64,000 bases of DNA, taken from Gardnerella coleohominis (GTDB taxonomy: Bacteria > Actinomycetota > Actinomycetes > Actinomycetales > Bifidobacteriaceae). Under the pieces are notes generated by a model. That model saw only the letters and a program-made list of their open reading frames with translations, made no database searches and was not told where the DNA came from. The DNA is taken from NCBI RefSeq assembly GCF_002896555.1, contig NZ_MNLH01000004.1:1-64000 (forward strand), given 5' to 3'. This document shows, one piece after another, positions 1 through 8,100 of this stretch. The translations under genes were made by a program, and so were the position numbers. Position 1 is the first letter of the stretch. Every line of letters starts with the position of its first letter.

Positions 1-208
1 GCTCTTGCACGGGATCCCAATACCTATGTTTTTTAAAACGTGGTTTAAGCACTTCAAACCCGTTAGCTTCTACTAAACGCGTCCAATACGCGACAGTATG
101 ACGAAAATTATTCCTACTAACAGCGTCAGGTGTTGGTAATTCCAGATTTTGACGATATAGTTCAACACACTTCTTTTTAAACTCGTAACTATATTTACAT
201 TTTGACAT
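1..208 (-). CDS. IS3-family transposase OrfA, N-terminal part
   Basis: The 69 visible residues start MSKCKYSYEFKKKCVELYRQ, the helix-turn-helix opening typical of the small first orf of IS3-type elements, which binds the transposon ends. The ATG at 208-206 is preceded by AAAGGAG about 9 nt upstream, a good ribosome-binding site. The reading frame is open to the window edge, so the C-terminus and the catalytic second orf are not visible. A longer open frame starting near 306 is out of frame with this protein and is a shadow. The family call rests on the N-terminal motif alone. Confidence 0.7.
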   Translation of the reverse strand, partial: MSKCKYSYEFKKKCVELYRQNLELPTPDAVSRNNFRHTVAYWTRLVEANGFEVLKPRFKKHRYWDPVQE

Positions 209-248
209 GCGTTACTCCTTTGACTAGCAGTCCAGAAAAAGGGGTACA
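1..248 (-). mobile_element. End of an IS3-type insertion sequence, cut by the window edge
   Basis: The minus strand carries the first orf of an IS3-type element and, about 30 bp upstream of its ribosome-binding site, a terminal-repeat-like sequence that starts TGTACCCC and is followed by a T run and TGGACT (plus-strand positions about 229-248). I place the IS end at about 248. The rest of the element lies left of position 1, so the other end, any target duplication and its completeness cannot be judged. The first palindromic repeat begins only about 10 bp beyond this end. Confidence 0.6.
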
Positions 249-258
249 TATCACACTG

Positions 259-489
259 ATAAGTAAACAAAACCAAGCAACCCTTCTTGCTTTTGTTTAC
301 CAACACGCTACCTAAGTAAACAAAACCAAGAATACTTCCCCGACTTTGTTTACTTAGAGCACTGATAAGTAAACAAAACCAAGAATACTTCCCCGACTTT
401 GTTTACTTAGAGCACTGATAAGTCCACAAAACCAAGAACCCACTCTTACTTTTGTGGACTTACGCACCTCCTAAGTACACAAAACCAAG
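259..489. repeat. Cluster of palindromic repeats (family A), four and a half copies
   Basis: Each unit is an imperfect palindrome of about 42 bp: a left arm reading aagtaaacaaa, a conserved ccaag, a loop that often contains cttcccc, and a right arm reading tttgtttactt. Unit A spans 263-300, B 312-357, C 366-409, D 419-462, and E (474-489) has only a left arm. B and C are near-identical tandem copies 53 bp apart. In D both arms change together (gtccac and gtggac), so pairing is kept. The same family recurs inverted at 33064-33160. There is no open reading frame here. Confidence 0.85.
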
Positions 490-509
490 CAGATGGGTGT
501 CAGCAAAAT

Positions 510-2216
510 CTACCTCAACGCGCGATGAGCCTGATTGAAGAAGTTATACTCGTAAATGCATGAAGTCATATACGCTTGAGCGGCAAGAACGCGAGCCTTC
601 GGGCCAGCTTCCTCAAAAGCGCGCTCAACGCATTCGACTGCCATCCTCACGCCTGATTCAAAATCATGAGAAGAATACATTGCAATCCAATCATGATAAG
701 GATTTTCAGGAGTATTGTTCTTAACTAAGGCCTGTCCTACTTCTTCATACAGCCAATAGCATGGTAATACTGATGCAGCGCCGATCACGTAGTCGTCAAT
801 CATAGTAGAAGCAAGTAAGTGATTTACGTAAGCTAATGTCACTGGCGAGCAAGCCGAATCCATGCTTATATGTCTGCTTCCAAGCCAATTTCTATGCAAT
901 TGCGATTCTGCTTCTATGCATACTGCTGAGCCAGAAACCCAATGAACTCTAGCTTCGTTATCTGGCGTTTTAGCTCCAACAGCAGCCAACGCGCGAGAAT
1001 AACGCTTCAAGTATTCAGAATCTTGATTTATGTAGAAAGCGAATAAGTCAGGATCAAGCGTTCCATCACCCAAAGCCTTAATGAATGGCATGTTCATAAT
1101 GTTGTTATCAACATCTGCAGTAGCATCCCATAAGGCTTGAGTCCAAGGACCGCAAGGCTCTACAGTTGGCTTTCTCGGCTTGCTGTGGGCTTTTACGATT
1201 ACGCTTTGCGGAGTCAATCCGTCTAAATCGTGCGCTTTCATATGTTCCCAAGGCGTTGCCGAAGAATCTAATTCCAAACGATAATTACGAGCTGCATGAT
1301 TTACTGGACCGTGTCCTTTTCCAACATGCAAATCTTTACCGCGTGAAATAGCCTCGTTCAGCCATCTTGATGACCATGCTAAAGCGTTAGCTACAGTATT
1401 GTAATCTTGTAGATTTTTTCCTTCGCGTAAGGCTAATCCTATTCGGGTTGCGAGCGAAGACGATAGTGAGCATCCGGTTCCATGTGTTGTTGTTGTGTCA
1501 ACTCTTGGGCAAGGAACGTGTGTTTTGTGCCCATCTGGGAATACAACAGTATTTCCGGCGTCTTTGTCTGTTAAATGACCGCCTTTAACAATAACAATCG
1601 TATTGTTTTTTGCAGCCCATTCGCTTGCTTGTGCATAAGCTTCTTCGAAATTAGATGCAGGCTGTTTATCGCATAATACTGCGAGTTCAGGTACATTTGG
1701 AGTAATAACATCCGCACAAGCTGCAAATTCGCGCATTGCGTCTTCTGCAGATTTTTCAAGCAATCTATCTCCTGAAGTTGCTACCATAACAGGATCTAAC
1801 ACGATAACAGGAACTGGATGATTTTTAAGCCAGTTTTTAACTAGTTTAATATATGATTCGTCTCCAAGCATGCCGATTTTAACAGCGTCAATAGTTACGT
1901 CGTCAAATACTGCTTCAAGTTGCGCTTGCAAAAACTCAGTTGGAGGAGTGTAAACTTCGCGCACGCCGCAAGTATTTTGAGCAACTAAATTCGTTGTTAT
2001 GCACATTGCGTATCCGTGAGATGCCATGATTGATTTCAAATCAGCTTGAATTCCGGCTCCGCCTGTTGGATCAGTGCCTGCAATGCTTAGCACTCGTGGA
2101 ATAATTGGCTCTTCTAAAGAAGGTAGGGAAGATGGCCTTAGATTCGCTTCGTACACTTGACTAACCGATTGAGTTTGAGTTGACTGATTGTTTGTCTGGA
2201 CAGATTCATTATTCAT
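510..2216 (-). CDS. thiD: Bifunctional HMP(-P) kinase ThiD / thiaminase II TenA fusion
   Basis: A 568-residue fusion. Residues about 40-310 are a ThiD ribokinase fold (SIAGTDPTGGAGIQADLKS, VLDPVMVATSGDRLL, anion hole HGTGCSL) that phosphorylates hydroxymethylpyrimidine and its monophosphate. Residues about 350-568 are TenA, which regenerates the pyrimidine from degraded thiamine; LPCYWLYEEVG carries the probable nucleophilic Cys. The first 38 residues are Ser/Gln/Thr-rich. It lies 5 nt downstream of the ThiM-ThiE gene in one operon, so the riboswitch there probably controls both. No thiC or thiazole-synthesis genes are in the window, so the operon fits salvage rather than full synthesis. Yeast Thi20 joins the same two activities (family knowledge). 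Confidence 0.93.
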   Translation of the reverse strand: MNNESVQTNNQSTQTQSVSQVYEANLRPSSLPSLEEPIIPRVLSIAGTDPTGGAGIQADLKSIMASHGYAMCITTNLVAQNTCGVREVYTPPTEFLQAQLEAVFDDVTIDAVKIGMLGDESYIKLVKNWLKNHPVPVIVLDPVMVATSGDRLLEKSAEDAMREFAACADVITPNVPELAVLCDKQPASNFEEAYAQASEWAAKNNTIVIVKGGHLTDKDAGNTVVFPDGHKTHVPCPRVDTTTTHGTGCSLSSSLATRIGLALREGKNLQDYNTVANALAWSSRWLNEAISRGKDLHVGKGHGPVNHAARNYRLELDSSATPWEHMKAHDLDGLTPQSVIVKAHSKPRKPTVEPCGPWTQALWDATADVDNNIMNMPFIKALGDGTLDPDLFAFYINQDSEYLKRYSRALAAVGAKTPDNEARVHWVSGSAVCIEAESQLHRNWLGSRHISMDSACSPVTLAYVNHLLASTMIDDYVIGAASVLPCYWLYEEVGQALVKNNTPENPYHDWIAMYSSHDFESGVRMAVECVERAFEEAGPKARVLAAQAYMTSCIYEYNFFNQAHRALR

Positions 2217-2221
2217 TAATT

Positions 2222-3739
2222 TTATTCTTTCGTGATAGTATCGCGTAATTTATGTGCTTCTTCGCAAGGGTTTTCTGCGAGCATAAGAGCAGATACCACG
2301 CATAAGCCATTTACGGAAGTATTCTTAATAGGGAATACAGTGTTTTCGTTAACGCCGCCGATTCCGAGCGCGCTAATGCCGAATTCTTTAGCTTGTTTAG
2401 CAATCTTTTCTAGACCTTCAATGCCTAAAGCAGGAGCAGCGTCTGGTTTAGTGGCAGTAGGCCAAATTGGACCTATTCCAATAACATCAGGCAGTGCTAC
2501 ATTTTCTTTAGCGCATTCTTCATAAACGTAATTTAACTGGTCTAAGTTTTCGATAGAAAGTCCAACCATCCATTCTGCAGGAATAGATTTACGCGCTTCA
2601 ATATAAGGAGTATCTGTTTGTCCAACATGTAAGTTGAATCCTAAGTTTTTAGCGCATTCTAAACGATCATTAACGAAAATAGGTACGTCTCCGCAACCGT
2701 TAGCAAGCATTTTTTCACGTAAACTTTGAGCTTTATTATTAAAAGTTTCGCTATCTGCATATTTGTCGCGCAATTGGACTACGCTCGCACCGCCTTTAAC
2801 GCAATCAACTGCAATATCTTCTTCAGCTCTATCGCTCATCTTTGGGTCTGTTATGAAATATAAAGACCAGTCAACGGGGTCGAGTTCGAATTCAATATTT
2901 GTTAGTTGTATCATTTCGTCTGCGCTTAAATCCATAAGCGCATCCATCCATAATGTTCTAAATGATCCTGGGGAAGTTGAACGTTGTGCTGCCCAGGTTC
3001 CTGCTGCGGCAGCATGTACGTGTGCGGCAACTGTTGCAGCAAAAGGCTTATTTCGATTTGCTCCAACGTATGCTGCTACTAATGCACCAAGAGAGCAGCC
3101 AGTGCCGACTACTTTTGTCATTATCTCGTTTCCGCCTGAAACGCGAGCTGAGCATCCGTGGCCATAAATAGCGTCTTTTTCGCCAGAAATAGCTACTACG
3201 GATCCATAAAGTTTAACTAGCTTCTTAGCTGCTGCAACTGCCGAATCAACCGAGTCTCCAGCGTCTACGCCTTTGCCTCCGCTTTCTTCTCCAGCTAAAC
3301 CTAAGATTTCTGAAGCGTTTGCACGGATTACAGCAGGTTGATTTTTAACAATTTCTCGCGCGTATTCGGTGCGAGGTGGTAATCCGCCAACTGCAACAGG
3401 GTCAAGAACCCACGGTGTATGCGCTTTTACAGCTCCGCGTATTGCAGCATCCATAGATTCTTTGTCTACTGGTCTGTATGTTCCAAGATTTATTAATACT
3501 CCAGAAGCGATTTGAGCAAATACTTCAGCTTCGTTGGCGTCTATAACCATTGCTGGAGATGCTCCTGCTGCAAGAAGAACATTTGCTGTTATTTCTTGAA
3601 CAACATTATTTGTTACACAGTGTGTTAGAGGATTCTTTGCTCGCAAAGTTTCAATACATTCGCGCACGTCTTGAACGAATTGCTTGCGACGAGCATTGTT
3701 TGAGAATTCACTATTTTGATGGCACGACATAGTAGTCAT
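2222..3739 (-). CDS. thiM: Bifunctional hydroxyethylthiazole kinase ThiM / thiamine-phosphate synthase ThiE fusion
   Basis: About 505 residues. The N-terminal half is ThiM (HCVTNNVVQEITAN, VLDPVAVGGLPPR, VVGTGCSLGA), which phosphorylates the thiazole alcohol. The C-terminal half, from about residue 300, is ThiE (VQLRDKYAD, FVNDRLECA, HVGQTD, GIGPIWPTATK, LGIGGVNE), which joins pyrimidine and thiazole into thiamine phosphate. The open frame extends to 3805, but that stretch is the TPP riboswitch, so I start at the ATG at 3739, directly after the switch and 5-6 nt from AAGGG. It is the first gene of the thi operon. Its product would use the pyrimidine made by the downstream ThiD-TenA protein. 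Confidence 0.93.
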   Translation of the reverse strand: MTTMSCHQNSEFSNNARRKQFVQDVRECIETLRAKNPLTHCVTNNVVQEITANVLLAAGASPAMVIDANEAEVFAQIASGVLINLGTYRPVDKESMDAAIRGAVKAHTPWVLDPVAVGGLPPRTEYAREIVKNQPAVIRANASEILGLAGEESGGKGVDAGDSVDSAVAAAKKLVKLYGSVVAISGEKDAIYGHGCSARVSGGNEIMTKVVGTGCSLGALVAAYVGANRNKPFAATVAAHVHAAAAGTWAAQRSTSPGSFRTLWMDALMDLSADEMIQLTNIEFELDPVDWSLYFITDPKMSDRAEEDIAVDCVKGGASVVQLRDKYADSETFNNKAQSLREKMLANGCGDVPIFVNDRLECAKNLGFNLHVGQTDTPYIEARKSIPAEWMVGLSIENLDQLNYVYEECAKENVALPDVIGIGPIWPTATKPDAAPALGIEGLEKIAKQAKEFGISALGIGGVNENTVFPIKNTSVNGLCVVSALMLAENPCEEAHKLRDTITKE

Positions 3740-3817
3740 GATTTTCCCTTCGCTAGTACTAACTAGATCAGGTTCAACGGGTATAATCTCAGCGCTTTTG
3801 CGCACCCCGAACCCATA
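3740..3817 (-). promoter_or_regulatory. TPP riboswitch (THI element)
   Basis: Read on the minus strand, the region has the diagnostic THI blocks in order: ggggtgcg, a short hairpin, gctgagat, acccgttgaacctgatct, gttagtac and agcgaaggga. The closing helix P1 can form between ttcg (3811-3808) and cgaa (3752-3749). The Shine-Dalgarno GAAGGG (3751-3746) overlaps the P1 3' strand, and the start codon follows 5-6 nt later. This geometry suggests translational control: TPP binding would stabilise P1 and hide the ribosome-binding site. Function follows from the family; the mode of action is inferred from spacing. Confidence 0.93.
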
Positions 3818-3923
3818 TTTGACTATATATGCGCGTTATGACGTTATTTGGATTTTATTTTATTAAGCTACGTATGGCATATATATAACGCTATTTTGTT
3901 CGTAACTTTTCTCGCTATACGCG

Positions 3924-4718
3924 TTACTTCATTTTGCGCGCGCGAATATCTTTAAGTGTTAGGAATAATTGTCCTACACCAATAAAGATAAGCGTGAAAA
4001 TAACGAGTAAGTACGCGACTCCCACGCCAAGAGTTGTTGCGTTAAAAGTATCTGGTGCAAATCCAAACCATCCTGCTTTAGCTCCATAATTTAAGAAATT
4101 ATAAGGAGCTTTCATAGCATGTTCTCCCCATCTTACGTTTGCGAATTCGCTTAATAATACTGAAAATGCCACGTACGCCAATGGTGGAACCGTTGCGAAA
4201 AGTATGTGTGAACGCTTTGATTTAAACAAGTAATCGTAAAGAACGAAGTCAGCTATAGCTAAAAGTGGCGTTATGAAATGAACGCAAAGGCTGCTTGCGC
4301 CGTTATTCATGTATGCTCCGATGAATCCTAGTTTGTTCGTTGGAGCGAGGAAGCATAAGTAGAGTGTGAATGTGACGGCAATAGAAATTGTCATCATGAA
4401 TTTGAAAATATACCAAGCGTTAGTTTTTGTATCAATCCAATTAGAATTTTCTTTGTTTCGATTGATTACGTTTAGCGTATCCCAAATTAGTGAGCCTGCA
4501 AGAGCTACGCAAATCATAAGGTTAGAAAGATTTGTGAAGTATGAAAGTGATGGCAAGCCTTCCCATGAGGCTGCCATTCCGTAAATTGAAGCGACAATAG
4601 CGATTATGCGTATGACTGTGCGAACAGTGTAGTCGTGGGTTGTAAGAGTTTGCGTGTTTTGTTTTGTGTTTGAAGTGTTTGAAGTATTTTCCTCAACGTT
4701 TTGTAAATTTTCAGACAT
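3924..4718 (-). CDS. Pr6Pr-family integral membrane protein
   Basis: 264 residues with about six hydrophobic segments after a charged Asn/Thr-rich N-terminus. The segment SYFTNLSNLMICVA carries the YFTNLSN signature that I associate with the Pr6Pr family of bacterial membrane proteins, followed by a conserved histidine region (CVHFITPLLAIADFVLYDY). The family has no established biochemical role that I can state. Start ATG at 4718 has GGAAAG upstream. It is on the same strand as the thi operon but upstream of its riboswitch, so it is probably a separate unit. A link to thiamine is not supported. Confidence 0.75.
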   Translation of the reverse strand: MSENLQNVEENTSNTSNTKQNTQTLTTHDYTVRTVIRIIAIVASIYGMAASWEGLPSLSYFTNLSNLMICVALAGSLIWDTLNVINRNKENSNWIDTKTNAWYIFKFMMTISIAVTFTLYLCFLAPTNKLGFIGAYMNNGASSLCVHFITPLLAIADFVLYDYLFKSKRSHILFATVPPLAYVAFSVLLSEFANVRWGEHAMKAPYNFLNYGAKAGWFGFAPDTFNATTLGVGVAYLLVIFTLIFIGVGQLFLTLKDIRARKMK

Positions 4719-4920
4719 ATTCTTTCCGTATCTCTTATTTTCGCATTAGTTCGAGCATGATTTGTGTTTGTTAAGCGAGTTTAAATCACCAACAGTAATG
4801 ATTTAACTATAAAAAATCTTTTTGCGCAGTATATGATTCTTCAAAAAAGGATTGTGTTTTTTGTATGAAGTATGCAATTAAGCTTTATTAAGCTAAATAT
4901 TTTGAGTTTTGAATTGTGAT

Positions 4921-5140
4921 GTTAAGGGTAGTTAAGGGTTATTAAGGGTTGTTAAGGGTTGTTAAGGGTTGTTAAGGGTTGTTAAGGGTAGTTTAGGGTA
5001 GTTTAGGGTAGTTTGTTTAGTGATTTATTAGTTTTTGGCTATTTTTGGCGCTTTAGAGTAGTTACGAGTAGTTAAGAGTACTTAAGGGTACTTAAGAGTA
5101 CTTTAGAGTAGCGAAGAGTACTTAAGTGTAGTGAATCGTA
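4921..5140. repeat. Two arrays of a 10-bp repeat upstream of adnA
   Basis: Positions 4921-5010 hold nine consecutive 10-bp units of consensus gttaagggtt/a, followed by gttt. After a 40-bp gap, 5051-5140 hold nine more related units (cttaagagta, gttaagagta and variants). The 10-bp period puts every copy on the same face of the DNA helix. The second array runs into a TATAAT hexamer and ends 34 bp before the adnA start. The rest of the 456-bp gap (4719-4920) is AT-rich with no gene that I can support. Confidence 0.9.
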
Positions 5141-5144
5141 TAAT
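5139..5144 (+). promoter_or_regulatory. Probable -10 element for adnA
   Basis: A perfect TATAAT lies 30 bp upstream of the adnA start codon. The -35 position falls inside the degenerate 10-bp array and has no good TTGACA match, so activity may depend on proteins bound to the array. The transcript would have a leader of about 25 nt carrying AAAGGAG. Confidence 0.5.
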
Positions 5145-5174
5145 AATCAATAGTCTTAAACAAAGGAGTGGTAT

Positions 5175-8100
5175 ATGAATTACTTGCAAGCATTATTTGA
5201 TGGTACTTTGCGCTCGCATAGCTTTTCAGATTCATCTACTCCGGATAATTCTTCAGTGCAGACTTACGAAAAACCGACTAATACGCTTCTTGTTTTTGGC
5301 GCTCCAAATACGGGTAAAACGCGATTTGCTATTAAAGCTGCTCTTGATGGCATGTCATATTATAAAGATTTTTCTCAAAATCGTGCTTATGGCCCTGTAA
5401 CTGTTGTTGTGCAAAATCGTAATTCTGCAGCTCGCTATTCAAATGAAATAATTAATAAATTGGGTGCGTCTTTGCAATCCAGGCCTGTTGGAACTTTATC
5501 TGCTTTAGCTTTTCGCATTCTTTCTGCTTTATCTAATTTGAAGCATACGCAAAAGCCGCGTTTACTTAATGGAGCTGAGCAGGATTCTTTATTGCGCAGT
5601 GTGATTCATACGCATATGTTGGAAGTTGTTAGGGGAGATAATGGAAGTTGCGAAACTTGCAAACTTTTTGCGCAATATTTTAATAACTATCAGTGGAATT
5701 GCGTTGTTGTAAATTCAGACAGTCTTTCTAAAGATGCTAGAGATGTTAGAGATGCTAAAGATGAAGATTCTAGAGATTCTAAAGATTTTTCTAAGAATTT
5801 TAATAAAGATTCTAATAATGCTTCAAATACTCGTTTAGATAATGAAAATAATCAGGATCAGTCTTTAATTAACTCTGCTTTTGTGCATGAATTACGAGAT
5901 ATGATTGCTCGCTTGGATGAGTTATCAATAGTTTCTAGTGACGATGAATCTCGTGTTTTAGAAGAATTAACTAAAGATTATGCGAATTTATATAGTGCGG
6001 ATTATATAGAAAGATTGCGCACGCAGTGGAGTTTAGCTTTTCGTTTGCGTAAGGAATATCAAGATAGACTTCGCAAAGATTATAATAATTCGGCTCGTTA
6101 TGATTCTTCTGGTTTGATGATTGCTGCGTCTAAAGCTGTTAAAGAATTGGCAGATTTGCAAGATGGTTTAGCGAATATTCCAGTTATGCTTGTTGTTGAC
6201 GATTTTCAGGATGTTACTTTAGGCGGCTTAGATTTTCTGAATTCTCTATCTGAAGTTGGTGTTCGCATAGTTTTAACTGCTAATCCAGATGAATCAGTGC
6301 AATCATTTAGAGGTGCTTATCCGGATTATGTGATTGAAGCTGCACGTCATGGTTTTATGCGCGCTGCTGCTGTTTCTATTGAAGATGTTTGCGATTGCGA
6401 TTCGTCTGACGCTTATGATTCTGCTGATTGTGACTCTTCAGATTTAGATAATTCGACTTTTGTTTCTAATCAAATTCGCAATAATCCAATATCTCTTAAG
6501 GAATTATCGCGAAATATTGATAATTCTATAGCTTCTCTTATATCGACTGATATGCCTTTATCTAAGCGTTTGTGGAAGTATACAGCGCATGAAAGTTATG
6601 CGCATGAAAGTTATGCGCGCGAAAGTGAAGGCACCGCTAATGCTTATGGAGCTGTGTATCGTTCTGCTAGAGAAGAATTAGATACTATTATTTGGCAAAT
6701 AAAGCGCGCTCATTTGGATTCTAATTGTAAGTGGAGTGATATTGCGATTATTGCTCACGATAATGCAACGGTTAGAGCTTTTGGTGAAAAATTATCTAGA
6801 GATGGCGTGCCTGTTAGGTATTCGTCTGTTAAGAAAACTCTTCGCGATGAGCCTTTTGTACAAAGCCTTTTTGCAATGATTGAATTAGCGCAATTAAGCC
6901 TTCGAGGTTTAGACGATATTTCGCATGATATCTCTGTTGGCACTCTTACTATGCGAGAAGTAGCTTCTTATGTGCGTTCTCGTTTTGTATCTATTATGAA
7001 TAGTCCTCTTGTGCAAAGCGATAATCGCGATTTGTATTCGAATTCAGATAGTTTGGGGAATTCTAATAGTTTAGATAGTTCGAATAGTTTAGATAGTTCG
7101 AATTCAAAGTATTCAAAGTATTCGAATTCAGATTTTGACAGAGTAGAAATTTCTGCGTCTAATTATATTCGTGAAACACCTATGAATATTAATAGTGTTG
7201 AGATTTTAATGCGTTCTATTTCTTCTCTTCAAGCAGTTGTAAACGTGAATCATGGGGATAATAGTGAGTATGATTCTTCTCCTTTGCGCGTAATAGTCGA
7301 TCAATGGCAAAAGCTTTGCGATAAAATGCATTCTTTCGCTAAGACGCAAGAAAAAAGCGATATAAATACTTCGAATTTTGAAAATTACACGATTGATAAC
7401 AGTCTTATTGAAGAAAATCCTATGGGGAATAATCTAAAAGATGATTCTAAATATTCTAATTGTAATTTAGATGCGTGCTATTGGTTACTTTTATGTGAGC
7501 TTTGCGAAAGCTTAAACACGACTAAGAATAAGAATGCAAATCTTGAAGCGAATGACGAAACAGAGCTTGAAGCAGATAACAAAACAAATAACAAATATTG
7601 CATAAATAAGCGCGCTTATCGTGAAATTACTTCGCTTTCGTTATTGAGTTTATTGCACGATATGTGTCCTTCGAGCAAGAATGTTATTGCGCTTGTTCGC
7701 GCTTGCCGCATGATAAATAAGTTGGCTGAAAGCATTAAGAATAATTCTGAAATGTCAGAGCCTAAGTATGTGCTTGGTGAAGCTTGGAATATCTGTAATG
7801 TAGCAGAAAAATGGCAGATTATGTCTTTGCATCACAATGATTCTGGCCGAATTGCTAATGAGCGATTAGATATTGCTATGAGATTATTTGCGTATGTAAA
7901 AACTTTTAATATGTCTGAACAAAAAAAGTCTTCTGCTGTTTCGTATAGACCTATGACGGGCGATTTTACAGGTGCTATCAATCTTTTTATTGAACAAGTG
8001 CGAGGAATGGAAATTGAGGCTGATTCTCTTGCTAGAGTTGCTCCTTTGCCGGATGCTGTGACACTTGCTACTCCTGCAGGAGCTGCTGGGAATCGTTGGC

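Noticed and set aside
259-489. CRISPR-like array
   Set aside because: Repeats are palindromic with AT-rich arms, two neighbouring units are identical including their loops, so there are no unique spacers. No cas genes are present.
3740-3805. N-terminal extension of the ThiM-ThiE protein
   Set aside because: The open frame here is translated riboswitch sequence; the family N-terminus and the ribosome site fit the ATG at 3739.
4921-5010. Telomere-like ttaaggg repeats suggesting a linear replicon end
   Set aside because: The array is inside the chromosome between ordinary genes, has a 10-bp rather than 6-8-bp period, and continues as a variant array next to a promoter.
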